This document shows, one piece after another, positions 30,170 to 39,463 of a stretch of DNA of 43,301 nucleotides. Origin of the DNA: Armatimonadota bacterium (lineage in GTDB: Bacteria > Armatimonadota > JADLDR01); the NCBI GenBank assembly GCA_020846535.1, contig JADLDR010000074.1, forward strand, positions 1 through 43,301. The letters are read 5' to 3'. The translations under genes and the position numbers were made by a program. Positions within the stretch are counted from its first letter, which is position 1. Each line of letters begins with the position of its first letter. Under the pieces are notes generated by a model. It did no database searches, was not told where the DNA came from, and worked only from the letters and a program-made list of their open reading frames with translations.

Positions 30170-30775
30170 TTGAACCCGTATCTGATTTTGCTCGCCTGCT
30201 ACCTGCTGGGAGCCGTCCAGTTCGGCCTGCTGGTCGGGAAGCTCTGGAAAGGCATCGATCTCCGCCAGTACGGCAGCGGGAACGTGGGGGCCACCAACGC
30301 TCTGAGAACCCTGGGGCCTGTCCCGGCAGCCCTGGTCTTTATCGCGGATGTGGCGAAAGGAGCGGTCCCGGTGGCGGTGTGCAGGCTTGCCGGGTTTCCG
30401 CCCTCCCTGGTGGTGCTGGGAGGGATGCTGGCCGTTCTGGGGCACATCTTTTCGATCTTCTCCCGCTTCACCGGCGGCAAGGGGGCGGCAACCGGGCTGG
30501 GGGTGCTGCTGGGCCTCTCCCCGGCGGTGGGATTCACGGCCTTCGCCCTCTGGCTGGCGGTCGTGACGGCCACGCGCTATATCTCTCTAGCCTCCATCGT
30601 CGGGGCGCTTTCGGTGCCGGTCTGGATGTGGGCCTTCCGGCTGCCCCTGGAATACAGGCTGTTCGGCATCGCGGCGGCCCTGCTGGTGGTCGTACGACAC
30701 AAATCCAATATCCGCAGGCTGATGGCGGGAACGGAACCTCGCTTCGGGGAGCAGGCCGATATACGGAAGGAGTGA
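30170..30775 (+). CDS. plsY: Glycerol-3-phosphate acyltransferase PlsY
   Basis: 201 residues from TTG 30170, chosen for AGGAG eight bases upstream and the match to the PlsY N-terminus. Transfers acyl from acyl-phosphate to glycerol-3-phosphate, the first step of phospholipid synthesis, in the inner membrane. Motifs: [30 protein letters not shown] (glycerol-3-phosphate site) and [19 protein letters not shown]. About five membrane helices. Normal length. Sits between der and an AMMECR1-domain gene. Confidence 0.95.
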   Translation: MNPYLILLACYLLGAVQFGLLVGKLWKGIDLRQYGSGNVGATNALRTLGPVPAALVFIADVAKGAVPVAVCRLAGFPPSLVVLGGMLAVLGHIFSIFSRFTGGKGAATGLGVLLGLSPAVGFTAFALWLAVVTATRYISLASIVGALSVPVWMWAFRLPLEYRLFGIAAALLVVVRHKSNIRRLMAGTEPRFGEQADIRKE

Positions 30776-30782
30776 GGCTGTC

Positions 30783-31307
30783 ATGAAGGCAACGGAATCC
30801 AGCCCCTTCGTCGATCTGGCCCGCCGGGCTATCGAACATTATGTCATCCACCGCCGCACCCTTCCCGCCCCGAATCCGCTGCCTCCGGAGATGGCAGGGC
30901 AGGCGGGCGCGTTCGTTTCCCTGCACAAAAAGGACGGAATGCTGCGCGGCTGCATCGGCACTATCGAGCCGACCCAGCCGAACCTGGCGGAAGAGATCAT
31001 CCAGAACGCCATCAGCGCGGCCGCCCGAGACCCCCGGTTCCCCCCTGTCAGGCCCGATGAGGTTGCCGACCTCTCCCTTTCCGTGGATGTCCTGTCTCCG
31101 CCCGAAAAGGCGCACTCGATGGATGACCTGGACCCCAGGCGCTATGGGGCCATCGTCCGGAGCGGCTACCGGAAAGGGCTGCTCCTGCCCGACCTGGAGG
31201 GCGTGGACTCCCCGGAAGCGCAGGTCGCCATCTGTATGGACAAGGCAGGCATCTCCCCGAACGAGCCGGTGGAACTCTATCGATTCGAAGTGAAGCGGTA
31301 TCATTGA
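30783..31307 (+). CDS. amrA: AMMECR1-domain protein (AmmeMemoRadiSam system protein A)
   Basis: 174 residues; GGAG upstream of ATG 30783. Full AMMECR1 domain: [34 protein letters not shown] (the conserved LRGCIG), [32 protein letters not shown] and [20 protein letters not shown]. In many bacteria it works with a radical SAM enzyme and a Memo-like protein in an uncharacterised pathway; neither is visible here, so it is either split from them or acts alone. Cytoplasmic. Eight bases after plsY. Confidence 0.92.
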   Translation: MKATESSPFVDLARRAIEHYVIHRRTLPAPNPLPPEMAGQAGAFVSLHKKDGMLRGCIGTIEPTQPNLAEEIIQNAISAAARDPRFPPVRPDEVADLSLSVDVLSPPEKAHSMDDLDPRRYGAIVRSGYRKGLLLPDLEGVDSPEAQVAICMDKAGISPNEPVELYRFEVKRYH

Positions 31308-31334
31308 TACTTCCGACCGAAGGAGGATGCAGAC

Positions 31335-31673
31335 ATGGGACTGATCGGCAAATCGATTGATTTCGGGCTGGGTGCAGCCCTTTTGACCGCCGAGAAAGCG
31401 CGCGAGCTGGTGGACGATCTGGTCAAGCGCGGCAAGGTCGCCAAGGAGGACAGCGAAGGCGTTCTCAGCGACCTCCTCTCCAAAGGCCGCCAGGAGCGCG
31501 AGGACATCCAGAAAATGGTCACCAACGAGATCCGCACCGCGCTCAGCAAAATGGATATCGCGACTGCCGAAGACCTGCGCCGCCTGGAGCGCCGCATCGC
31601 GATCCTGGAGGACAAGCTCTACCTTCTCGAACAGAGCCAGCCGACCGCGGAAGATACCCCGCTGTCGCCTTGA
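31335..31673 (+). CDS. Phasin-like coiled-coil protein (polyhydroxyalkanoate granule-associated type)
   Basis: 112 residues; GGAGG precedes ATG 31335. The whole chain is predicted helical: IDFGLGAALLTAEKARELVD, DLVKRGKVAKEDSEGVLSDL, then LLSKGRQEREDIQKMVTNEI and a C-terminal heptad coiled coil (DLRRLERRIAILEDKLYLLE). The amphipathic first half plus leucine-zipper end resembles PhaF/PhaI-like proteins that coat storage granules. No PHA synthase is in the window, so coating of another lipid body or membrane association is possible. It lies 190 bases before the UbiB-family gene. Confidence 0.7.
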   Translation: MGLIGKSIDFGLGAALLTAEKARELVDDLVKRGKVAKEDSEGVLSDLLSKGRQEREDIQKMVTNEIRTALSKMDIATAEDLRRLERRIAILEDKLYLLEQSQPTAEDTPLSP

Positions 31674-31675
31674 AT

Positions 31676-31821
31676 TGTCATTGCGAAGAATGCAAAGCTT
31701 AAAGGCAACCGCCCCCCAGCCCCGCCGAAGCCCGGCGGGGGGAGTGGCTTGGGGGGCTTTGATCACGCTACCCAGAGAGCGCACGATCTCGGCCCCTCCC
31801 TAGCAAGGGGGATTGGAGGGG
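31676..31821. repeat. Repeat-rich intergenic stretch: partial type B repeat and two GC hairpins
   Basis: TTGTCATTGCGAAGAATGCAAAGC (from 31676) resembles one arm of the 15750 repeat. Next is a large imperfect hairpin, GCCCCCC (31711-31717) with GGGGGGC (31751-31757), enclosing a perfect 8-bp inner stem (31720-31727/31733-31740). A third inverted repeat is CCCCTCC (31793-31799) with GGAGGGG (31815-31821). No gene seen. Confidence 0.75.
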
Positions 31822-31860
31822 TGCTTTTCAAGCCAGATCTGATTACAAAGTTTCCGCTAT

Positions 31861-33546
31861 ATGTTCACACGTCGAAAAATTCGGATGCGCCATGTCGGAC
31901 GGGTAGCGCAGGTTCTCCGGGTAGCGACCAAATACGGGTTCGGCTACCTGATCGAGCAGGTGGGGCTGGCACCGCTGGCGTGGCGAAAGCGCTCTCAGAT
32001 GCCTGCGGAGCAGGCGGCGGTAGGCCAGCCCTTCGCCCGCCGGGTCGCCCTTCTGCTGGAGGATCTCGGCCCCACCTTCGTCAAGCTGGGCCAGGCCATC
32101 AGCACCCGCGCCGATATCTTCCCGCCTGACCTGGTTTATGAGCTTCGAAAATTACAGGATGAGGTGGAGCCGGTTCCCTACGCGCAGGTCAAGCCCATTG
32201 TGGAGGAGTCTCTCGGGAAGCCCATCGAGCAGGTTTTTCACCATTTCGAGCCGAAACCGCTGGCGGCGGCCTCCATCGGGCAGGTGCATGAGGCCGTCAC
32301 CCTGGACGGCGAGGAAGTGGTGGTCAAGGTGCAGCGCCCCGGCATCGAGCAGATCATCGAAACCGATCTGGATATTCTGATGAACCTGGCTTCGATGGCG
32401 GAGGCGCAGTTCGTGGAAGCCCGGGACTACCGCCTGAGCGATATGGTGAAAGAATTCGCGGAGATCATCCGGGACGAATTGATGTTCACCAGTGAGGCGC
32501 ACAACTGCGACCGGCTGCGGGAGCTTCTTGCCGACGACCCGATGGTGTGCATCCCGGAGATCAAATGGGAATTAACCTCCCGCCGCGTGCTGGTGATGGA
32601 GCGCGTTTCCGGGACGAAGATCGCGAACTTCGTGGAACTCGACCGGAAAGGGATCGACCGGAAATCTCTCGCCGAACACCTGGGGCAATGCATCCTCAAG
32701 CAAATCCTCACCACCGGCTTCTTTCACGGGGATCCGCACCAGGGCAACCTTCTCGTCCGCGATGACGGGGTGATCGCCTTCCTGGATTTCGGAATCGTCG
32801 GGCGGCTCGACGCCCGCTCGCGGGAGGCGCTGCTGGGACTCTTTCTGGGCATTTTCCGCCAGGACCCGGACGCGGTGGTGGACAGGATGCTCGAACTCGG
32901 AGCCGTGGAAGAGGATATCAATATCCAGGGCCTCCGGCGCGAGGTGGACAAGCTGCTCGCCAAATATTACTTCCTGCCCCGCAAGGATTTCAAGATCGGG
33001 GAGATCATCAACAAGCTGCTGGGGCTGATCTCCACCTTCCGCCTGCGGATGCCGCCGGAGTTCGCGCTGCTGGCAAAGGCGCTCCTCATCACTGAAGGCA
33101 TCTGCATGTCGCTGGACCCCGATTTCGATTTCAACGAGGCCGCCCGCCCGCTGGCACAGCAGTTCGCGGAAAGCCGGTTCTCACCCCGCCACCTCCTGGG
33201 AACCGTGGGCGATCACCTGATCGAGTTGAACCGGCTGGCCTCCGCCCTCCCCCGACAGATCACGCACCTGCTGTCCAAAGCCGAGCACGGCACCTTCAAG
33301 ATGCACCTTCAACTGGACAGGGCGGACGACATCCTCCTGAAATTCGGGGCCATCGCGAACCGCCTGGCCGTCAGCATCATGCTGGCGGCCATCATCATCG
33401 CCTCCGCGCTCATCATGACCACTAATATGAAGCCCCTCCTCTGGGGCTATCCGGCCCTGGGACTCCTTGGCTTCCTGACCGCTGTGATCATGTCCCTCTG
33501 GCTCATTATATCGATAATCCGGTCGGGGAACTTATTGACGAGGTGA
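31861..33546 (+). CDS. UbiB/ABC1/AarF family protein kinase-like ATPase
   Basis: 561 residues. The start at ATG 31861 has no clear ribosome site and ATG 31885 is an alternative. UbiB-family hallmarks: LGPTFVKLGQAISTRADIFP (KxGQ motif), PLAAASIGQVHEA (Ala-rich loop replacing the Gly-rich loop), EVVVKVQRPG (ATP Lys), HGDPHQGNLLV and IAFLDFGIVG. Two hydrophobic helices at the C-terminus (VSIMLAAIIIASALIM and LLGFLTAVIMSLWLIISII) anchor it in the membrane. Members support isoprenoid quinone synthesis, probably by extracting lipid precursors using ATP. No ubiquinone or menaquinone genes are nearby. Confidence 0.94.
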   Translation: MFTRRKIRMRHVGRVAQVLRVATKYGFGYLIEQVGLAPLAWRKRSQMPAEQAAVGQPFARRVALLLEDLGPTFVKLGQAISTRADIFPPDLVYELRKLQDEVEPVPYAQVKPIVEESLGKPIEQVFHHFEPKPLAAASIGQVHEAVTLDGEEVVVKVQRPGIEQIIETDLDILMNLASMAEAQFVEARDYRLSDMVKEFAEIIRDELMFTSEAHNCDRLRELLADDPMVCIPEIKWELTSRRVLVMERVSGTKIANFVELDRKGIDRKSLAEHLGQCILKQILTTGFFHGDPHQGNLLVRDDGVIAFLDFGIVGRLDARSREALLGLFLGIFRQDPDAVVDRMLELGAVEEDINIQGLRREVDKLLAKYYFLPRKDFKIGEIINKLLGLISTFRLRMPPEFALLAKALLITEGICMSLDPDFDFNEAARPLAQQFAESRFSPRHLLGTVGDHLIELNRLASALPRQITHLLSKAEHGTFKMHLQLDRADDILLKFGAIANRLAVSIMLAAIIIASALIMTTNMKPLLWGYPALGLLGFLTAVIMSLWLIISIIRSGNLLTR

Positions 33547-33596
33547 TGTATAAATCGTTGGATAACGGCGCTCTCCCACCACACACCAGGAGTTCT

Positions 33597-34190
33597 ATGA
33601 AACCACTGATCCTAGCCTCCGCCTCTCCGCGCCGTCAGGAATTGATGGCCTTTATCGGATACCCGTTCGAGGTCGTTCCCAGCGATTTCGACGAATCGCA
33701 GCATCCCACCGATCTGGACCCGGATCATTATGTCGAAACCTCGGCCCTGAACAAAGCGCGCGACGTGGCGGCCCGCTACGACCGGGCGCTGGTTATCGGA
33801 GCCGATACCATTGTGGTGATCGACGGGACGATCCTGAACAAGCCGGAAGGCGCACGGGATGCCGCCGCCATGCTCAGCCGCCTCTCCGGGCGGACGCACC
33901 AGGTCTATACCGGCCTGGCGCTTCTGGAGGTGGAGGAAGGCCGGATCGTCCATGAAGAGACCGGCCACGAAAAAACCGATGTTCGCTTCGCGCCCTTCTC
34001 CGAAGAAACCGTTCGCGCCTACCTCGCTACCGGGGAATCCGGCGACAAGGCAGGCGCATACGCCATCCAGGGCCGGGGAGCCGTCCTGATCGAAGGCATC
34101 CAGGGCGATTACTTCAATGTGGTCGGCCTGCCCGTCTTTCGCCTCTCGCGGATGCTGGAACGGTTCGGGCTGCCGTTGTTCGGCGGATAG
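33597..34190 (+). CDS. maf: Maf/YceF/YhdE family nucleotide pyrophosphatase
   Basis: 197 residues from ATG 33597 (AGGAG four bases upstream; the frame opens earlier without a site). Hydrolyses non-canonical or modified nucleoside triphosphates, typically dTTP/UTP or m7GTP. Motifs: LILASASPRRQELM (substrate loop), DTIVVIDGTILNKPEGARDA (catalytic Asp), MLSRLSGRTHQVYTGLAL, GDKAGAYAIQGRGA and GDYFNVVGLPV. Complete length. Cytoplasmic. It follows the UbiB gene by 50 bases. Confidence 0.95.
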   Translation: MKPLILASASPRRQELMAFIGYPFEVVPSDFDESQHPTDLDPDHYVETSALNKARDVAARYDRALVIGADTIVVIDGTILNKPEGARDAAAMLSRLSGRTHQVYTGLALLEVEEGRIVHEETGHEKTDVRFAPFSEETVRAYLATGESGDKAGAYAIQGRGAVLIEGIQGDYFNVVGLPVFRLSRMLERFGLPLFGG

Positions 34191-34251
34191 CGGTGGCGTT
34201 TCTTTCCGTAACGCACGATACCTTTCTCCGCATGTAAAGGGAACCATATCG

Positions 34252-35520
34252 ATGGTTAGGCCGATGATGTGTCATCCGAAAGGCTATGGTTTATGGGCCG
34301 CTCTAGGCGTGCTGTTTTGCGTCAACGGGCTGCATGATGCGGAAGCGGCCCCATCAGGGAAATTCGTCACCAGCAAAGGGGCCAAGCTGTTTCTGGATGG
34401 CCGGGAATACCGGGCCGTGGGGGTGAATATCCCGCATCTGCACCAGGCTTATGCCGGCACATGGTTTCATATCCCGGAAATCTACGGAACGTCGGAGAAG
34501 GCGAAAGCTGCCGTGATCGAGGCCCTGGATGACGCGCAAAAAAGCGGGGTGGCCTTCATTCGCTTCTTCGCGAATCCGGGCTATCCCCGCGATACCGATC
34601 TGCTTTACGCCCGAAACCCGCAGCGATACTGGCGGCTGATGGACGATCTCTTTTCGGAGTGCCGCCAGCGTCGCCTGAAGCTGATTCCCTCGCTGCAAAC
34701 GCTGCTGGGGTGGTATCTCTACTGCGGGGAAACCGCGCAGGCCGTCCTCAATCCGAATTCAAAGACATACAGGGCCACCCACCAGTACATCCGGGAATTC
34801 GTTACCCGCTACCGTGACGATCCGACCGTATTGATGTGGGAGCTTGCCAATGAGGGGATGCTGGCCGCCGATGTGGATATGGCCGGGACCGATTTACTGC
34901 CCGCAGGCGTTTACCCGCCGGGCGCGGTCGTGCGGGCAAAGGGCGTCCGGGAGGACAGCCTGACCTGGGAGATGATTCTCCGGCTCTACCGGGAGCATAT
35001 GGCCTTCATCAAGATCCTGGACCCCAACCATCCTGTCACCAGCGGGGATGCCTTCGTCCGGCCCGAATGCGCCAGCCGCCGCGAAACTTTTCCTGATTTC
35101 AAGTACCGGAACGACACCTTGCGGGAGTGGCTCTCGAACAACCTGGCCTCCCAGCCGGAGCCGCTCGATGTCTTCAGCTTCCATACTTATGGCAGCTTCG
35201 AGCTGTGCGAACCGGCCTCTTTGTGGGGGCTGTCCGCCCTGGAACTCCTCCGCAGCCAGGCCCGCGCCGTCCATGCCGCCCGGGTTCCCCTTTTCATCGG
35301 CGAACTGGGCCAGATGAAGCCATCTTTCCGCGAAGACCGCGCCGCCCGATGGTCACGCGCCGCCATCGACCTGCTGGAAAAAGAAGGGGTTTCTCTGGCC
35401 GCTCTCTGGGTCTGGCATTTCCCCTGGCAACCCGACCTCACCGTCAGCAGCGCCACACACCCGCTTCTGACCCGGCGGATCGCCGCTTTCAACCGCAAAT
35501 ACGCTCAGGCACAAAAATGA
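34252..35520 (+). CDS. Exported glycoside hydrolase, GH5-like (cellulase/mannanase fold)
   Basis: 422 residues from ATG 34252 (AAAGGGA upstream). Signal peptide GLWAALGVLFCVNGLHDAEA. The (beta/alpha)8 clan A layout: FVTSKGAKLFLDGREYRAVG, VNIPHL, SGVAFIRFFANPGYP, LIPSLQT, then the acid/base Glu201 in LMWELANEG, HPVTSGD, FSFHTYGSF, and the nucleophile Glu351 in PLFIGELGQMK. The Trp-rich end (LAALWVWHFPW) is typical of mannanase-like GH5. Secreted or periplasmic endo- or exo-glycosidase; the substrate is not determined. It is convergent with a DUF1080 gene; an imperfect GGGGCA/TGCCCC hairpin (35521-35539) lies between them. Confidence 0.85.
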   Translation: MVRPMMCHPKGYGLWAALGVLFCVNGLHDAEAAPSGKFVTSKGAKLFLDGREYRAVGVNIPHLHQAYAGTWFHIPEIYGTSEKAKAAVIEALDDAQKSGVAFIRFFANPGYPRDTDLLYARNPQRYWRLMDDLFSECRQRRLKLIPSLQTLLGWYLYCGETAQAVLNPNSKTYRATHQYIREFVTRYRDDPTVLMWELANEGMLAADVDMAGTDLLPAGVYPPGAVVRAKGVREDSLTWEMILRLYREHMAFIKILDPNHPVTSGDAFVRPECASRRETFPDFKYRNDTLREWLSNNLASQPEPLDVFSFHTYGSFELCEPASLWGLSALELLRSQARAVHAARVPLFIGELGQMKPSFREDRAARWSRAAIDLLEKEGVSLAALWVWHFPWQPDLTVSSATHPLLTRRIAAFNRKYAQAQK

Positions 35521-35552
35521 GGGGCAAGGCTGCTGCCCCTGCCCCTGACTGC

Positions 35553-36287
35553 TTAGCCCTCGTCGTATCCCTTCAGAGGGCGGTACCAGATGTTGCGATA
35601 GCGCACGAGGTCGCCGTGATCCTGTAATTTCAGGGGGCCGACCGGAGGATGCGGGAAGTATTCGGCCAGGTTGCGGTGGCCGGTGGGGCCGATGGGCTGT
35701 GCGGCGTGGTGAACGACGATTCCGTTGAAGAGAACGGTCACCAGGGCCGGGCTGAGGAGATTGTCGCCCTCGAAGCACGGCGCTTTCCAGAGAATGTCAT
35801 AGCTCTGCCACTCGCCAGGCTTCCGGCAGGCGTTCACCAGGGGCGGATACTCGCCGTAGATGGAGGCGGTGGAGCCGTCCGGGTAGGTCAGGTTGTCATA
35901 GCAGTCCAGAACCTGAATTTCGTAGAGGCCCATCAGGAAAACACCGCTGTTGCCTCTCCCCTGGCTCTCCCCCTTGACCACGCTCGGAGTCGCGAACTCC
36001 AGGTGAAGCTGGCAGTCCCCGAACTCCTCTTTGGTGCGGATATCGCCGGTTCCGGGAGCGACTTCCATATACCCGTTCTCCACCTTCCACTTCGCCTCGC
36101 CCTCCCCGGCGGCGGACTTCCAGCCCGACAGGTCTTTCCCGTCGAACAGCGCCACCGCATCGGAGGGAGCCTCCCCGGCGGTCGCGCCCGGAGTCACCAC
36201 TTTCGGCTGAGGCCGGTTGCCGTCATGCACATGGTAGGGCGTGCCGGGCAGGGTCGGCGTATCGCCATACCCGATGTTCTTTGCCAT
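35553..36287 (-). CDS. DUF1080 protein (3-keto-disaccharide hydrolase-like)
   Basis: 244 residues; GGAG seven bases before ATG 36287. No signal peptide, unlike the copy at 8.4 kb, so possibly cytoplasmic. Opens with a short family-specific leader ([20 protein letters not shown]) and then the jelly roll: [114 protein letters not shown]. The leader and the GNSGV...YEIQVLDSY-like core are hallmarks of this large family in Planctomycetota-like bacteria. Single-gene unit. Binds or cleaves a sugar (inference). Confidence 0.92.
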   Translation of the reverse strand: MAKNIGYGDTPTLPGTPYHVHDGNRPQPKVVTPGATAGEAPSDAVALFDGKDLSGWKSAAGEGEAKWKVENGYMEVAPGTGDIRTKEEFGDCQLHLEFATPSVVKGESQGRGNSGVFLMGLYEIQVLDCYDNLTYPDGSTASIYGEYPPLVNACRKPGEWQSYDILWKAPCFEGDNLLSPALVTVLFNGIVVHHAAQPIGPTGHRNLAEYFPHPPVGPLKLQDHGDLVRYRNIWYRPLKGYDEG

Positions 36288-36427
36288 TGAATGTCTCCTT
36301 TAGAGATGGAATATTCGGATTGCTTACGCCTTCCTTCGAGAGAGACAGGAAATATCCTTCCGGGAGGTAGAAGCAGACCGGCAGCGCCGTATCTCTCTCT
36401 GTATCGCCAGAGCCGGAAAACAGAGCA

Positions 36428-36814
36428 TTACCGATAAGGAACCACAACCGACAGTCCACGGATACCGGCATAGTGGCGCTGATTTCGCGTATAGAGCGGA
36501 ACGGACAGCCGAATGGCTGTGGCGGCGATCAGGGCATCCATTATACCGAGGCCCTGGCGGAACCAGTGATTTTCGATCAACTCAACGGCTTTCAAAGCAT
36601 CTTCATGCGTTGTCGGTTCGATTTGGTAATTGGCTAACGCCGCTCTTAATTGATGCAATTCCCTTAAATTCGCGCACCCCACGATTAACTCCATCAGGGA
36701 TACCGTCGAGATAGCGATTCGATCTGTTTCCAGTTCTTCCAGGAATATCAGTGCCGGTTGATAACGTCTCCTGACATCTATCCAGATGTCGGTGTCAATC
36801 ATCAGATCGGACAT
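36428..36814 (-). CDS. PIN-domain ribonuclease toxin, VapC-like
   Basis: 128 residues; ATG 36814 (ATG 36802 is an alternative). PIN fold: IDTDIWID (Asp7 and Asp9), MELIVGC (Glu42), GIMDALIAATA (Asp93) and LYTRNQRHY near the end. The acidic residues form the Mg2+ site of the nuclease. VapC toxins cleave tRNA or rRNA when freed from the antitoxin. The start overlaps the end of the upstream antitoxin gene by 20 bases, the usual arrangement. Confidence 0.88.
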   Translation of the reverse strand: MSDLMIDTDIWIDVRRRYQPALIFLEELETDRIAISTVSLMELIVGCANLRELHQLRAALANYQIEPTTHEDALKAVELIENHWFRQGLGIMDALIAATAIRLSVPLYTRNQRHYAGIRGLSVVVPYR

Positions 36815-37079
36815 GATAGCTTCTCATATTTTCACGCTGTCGTAGTTCCTGAACCCATTTGACACTATCGGCCATATCTTCCCGATCCTGCCAGACGCCG
36901 ATAAAATCATACTCCTTCAGCACCTCCAGGGCATTTTTCTCTTTGGACACAGGCCGGGGGGGGACTGTCGTCTTCAATAGGATGATCTCGACTTCGCCCG
37001 GAGACATCGCCACAGGCTCGGTCACTTCCAGATGGCCGTCTTCGGTGATTTTCCCCCTGATTTTGACCGCTTCCATCAT
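36795..37079 (-). CDS. Antitoxin partner of the PIN-domain toxin
   Basis: 94 residues from ATG 37079 (37076 is also possible), with GGAGG four to seven bases upstream. The N-terminus VKIRGKITEDGHLEVTEPVA, then MSPGEVEIILL, looks like a small beta-barrel DNA-binding part of the AbrB/SpoVT or DUF104 kind. The C-terminal half (NALEVLKEYDFIGVWQDRED, MADSVKWVQELRQRE) is helical and would wrap the toxin. The family is not certain from sequence; the call rests on size, order and overlap with the PIN gene. Confidence 0.72.
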   Translation of the reverse strand: MMEAVKIRGKITEDGHLEVTEPVAMSPGEVEIILLKTTVPPRPVSKEKNALEVLKEYDFIGVWQDREDMADSVKWVQELRQRENMRSYHVRSDD

Positions 37080-37136
37080 AAGGCCTCCTGCTCTTTTTCT
37101 TATTGTAGACCGTTTTTTTATGTCTGTCAAGAATCT

Positions 37137-39332
37137 TTACGGATACAATTGATACCCCGCCGTCTCCGGATACAGCACGCCCAGCATCCCGAAAATAACG
37201 CCCATGGTGAATTCCCCCAGAATCATGCCCAGGAAGAAGGGGAGGAAGCGGCGGTATCCGCGCAGGCCGCCGACGCGGGTGATGACGACCTTTAAAAGCC
37301 AGCCCAGGAAGATGGAGAACCACATCCACTCGATGGTCCGGCGCGAGAAGCCCACCGCATAGCCGATAGGATGGAACGGCCACCAGATGTAGTTCAGGCG
37401 CATATAGCTCATCAGCAGTGTAAAGACAAAACCGAAGATGATGGCCCCGATGCCGAAGGCGTCCGGCTGGCGCGGGGAGGTGATGTAGGAGGCCAGGTCG
37501 CGGAACGGCTGGACAGGAACCTCCAGGAACCGTTGTGCATTCATGGAAACTCCGCCGAAGCGGTAGGCCACCGTCAGGACGGCGATATAGGCCACCAGCA
37601 TCGCGAACCCGCTGGCAAAAAGGAGGGCCACCACCAGGCTCCGGCCTTTCAGGCGCATCACCTCCGCCATCTTGAAATTCTCCATCGCGGAGGGCATCAC
37701 GCACGGCAGGGCGCGAAGGTCGGTGGTGAGCCATCGGAATTGGGAGAGAACGGTCAGGTTTTGAACGCCCCAGACATCGGTTCCGGCGGCGGCGAACATC
37801 GTCTCCTGCGGGGTCATCGGGCCGGTGATGCCTCCCATTCCCGCCTCCGCCCGGATGCGGGTCAGCGCGATGCACCAGATGAAGAGAATGAGGAAAAAGA
37901 GAAGCGCCACCCAGAAATTCATCCCCGCCCACTGGCTCCAGAAAGCCAGGAAAAGAATCCCCCCCACCCCGCCGAACACCGAGGCGCGGTAGGAGAGCAT
38001 CGCCCCTGGCCCCTCCTGCCGCCCGCTGACCGCCTGGCGGACAATCGGAACCCATTCCTTGCGCGCGACCCAGGCGATGGAAACCACCAGAGCGATAAAG
38101 GCTCCGGTGGACTGGTGGTCGGCAAAGGGAAAGGTGAAGCCTCCGGGCGTTACCGTATCCGACCATCCCGCCATGGATCCCAGCACCGGCTCCAGCTTGC
38201 GGATCAGGAAGAACGCCCAGCAACTCAGGCTGATCTCCAGCGTCAGCAGATAGGCGATCCCCACGATGCACGGATAAAAGGTCACATCCAGCCATCCGAT
38301 GGCATTCCAGGGCTTGGTCTGGAGTGACGCCACGGCATCGACATGGCGGAAATTGAGGGTCGGAACGGCGGGATAGTAGGAATGCAGCCCATTGATGGTG
38401 TGTAGCACCACCGGGATCAGCACCCCGAACCACGTCCAGGGGCTGCGGAAGAAGGAATTGACCAGGTGGCCATCCTCCTCGCGGGCGATCTCCAGCGGCA
38501 AAAAAACCAGGGGAAAGGTGAGACGTTCCCGGTCGATCCACTGCCTCTGAACGATGCTGCACAGGCAGAGCATTACCCACAGCACCCCGAAGATGAAAAT
38601 GGCCCAGACAGCCAGCGGCCCCACCCACGCGCTCCAGGGAACGCCGTAATCCGAATGCTCCCAGAACCCCCGGATCACCTCCTTATCGGTCGGCCCGAAC
38701 CAGCCGGGCAGGTAGCGCAGGAATAATTCCTGCCAGTGCGTCTCCGGCTTCGCGAAATAGCGGGCCGAGGTCAGTGTAGGCAAAAGGAAGTGGGTTCCTC
38801 CGTAGGACGTGAGGAGCGTTCCCACCATCATCATCGCGTAAACGGCGATGAGTTCCGCCGGCGAAAGGGGCCGAGACCTCGCCGCCGCCCGGCTGAGGGG
38901 CAGATACAGAAGCGCCGCCAGCCCCCAGGCCGCCACCCAGGACATGCGCCAGACCGCCTTCTCTCCCGTCTGCGAATAGGCGAACGCGGCCAGCCGGAGG
39001 AGCAGGTCGCCCGCATAAAAGAAGGCAGGCACAAGGAGAAGGAAAAAGAGGAACCGGGCGAACCTGCCTCCGGCGATAACCCGCTTGTGAAGGGGAACTA
39101 ACACCCCGGAGAGGATCGCCAGGGCGAAAATGATATTCATCGGGGGTGACAGGCTGTGGAAGCTGGTGGCCGATACGACGCACTCCGAATAGGTCGTCCA
39201 GTAGGTCAGCACCCCCATGACGGCCATATAGGTGAAGGCGATGCGCCAGGTAAAGGCGGACACCGGGGCAAGATGCGATCCACCCCCGGTCGGGGCCTGC
39301 GCCGCGGAAGAAGAAGGCAGCGGATGGGACAA
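37137..39332 (-). CDS. Large polytopic membrane protein, DUF6785/DUF6784-like
   Basis: 731 residues; AAGGAG lies 13 bases before ATG 39332. At least 14 hydrophobic helices, for example FTYMAVMGVLTYWTTY, MNIIFALAILSGVLV, AVWAIFIFGVLWVMLCLCSI, FWVALLFFLILFIWCIALT and FGIGAIIFGFVFTLLMSYM. Loops with RIRAEAGMGGITGPMTPQE and RLNYIWWPFHPIGYAV are typical of this uncharacterised family, common in Armatimonadota, Planctomycetota and Lentisphaerota near sugar genes. The pattern is reminiscent of oligopeptide-transporter-like carriers, so I infer a transporter; the cargo is unknown. Divergent from the two epimerase-like genes. Confidence 0.78.
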   Translation of the reverse strand: MSHPLPSSSAAQAPTGGGSHLAPVSAFTWRIAFTYMAVMGVLTYWTTYSECVVSATSFHSLSPPMNIIFALAILSGVLVPLHKRVIAGGRFARFLFFLLLVPAFFYAGDLLLRLAAFAYSQTGEKAVWRMSWVAAWGLAALLYLPLSRAAARSRPLSPAELIAVYAMMMVGTLLTSYGGTHFLLPTLTSARYFAKPETHWQELFLRYLPGWFGPTDKEVIRGFWEHSDYGVPWSAWVGPLAVWAIFIFGVLWVMLCLCSIVQRQWIDRERLTFPLVFLPLEIAREEDGHLVNSFFRSPWTWFGVLIPVVLHTINGLHSYYPAVPTLNFRHVDAVASLQTKPWNAIGWLDVTFYPCIVGIAYLLTLEISLSCWAFFLIRKLEPVLGSMAGWSDTVTPGGFTFPFADHQSTGAFIALVVSIAWVARKEWVPIVRQAVSGRQEGPGAMLSYRASVFGGVGGILFLAFWSQWAGMNFWVALLFFLILFIWCIALTRIRAEAGMGGITGPMTPQETMFAAAGTDVWGVQNLTVLSQFRWLTTDLRALPCVMPSAMENFKMAEVMRLKGRSLVVALLFASGFAMLVAYIAVLTVAYRFGGVSMNAQRFLEVPVQPFRDLASYITSPRQPDAFGIGAIIFGFVFTLLMSYMRLNYIWWPFHPIGYAVGFSRRTIEWMWFSIFLGWLLKVVITRVGGLRGYRRFLPFFLGMILGEFTMGVIFGMLGVLYPETAGYQLYP

Positions 39333-39463
39333 ACGACAGCTCCTTGTGTCACAAATATTATCGTTGGACTGCGATTCGACGTAGGAGGAGCGGATTCCTT
39401 GTCGAACTTATAGGAGAATGAGGATATCTTCAATCATCCATACGGAGGGTTCGAGTTTCGACC

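Noticed and set aside
35521-35552. Terminator between the GH5-like and DUF1080 genes
   Set aside because: A GGGGCA/TGCCCC hairpin is present but has no T-run on either strand, so I do not list it as a terminator.
36907-38628. A 573-codon open frame on the minus strand
   Set aside because: Same strand as, but out of frame with, the membrane protein gene; its translation has no hydrophobic helices or domain while the other frame has both.
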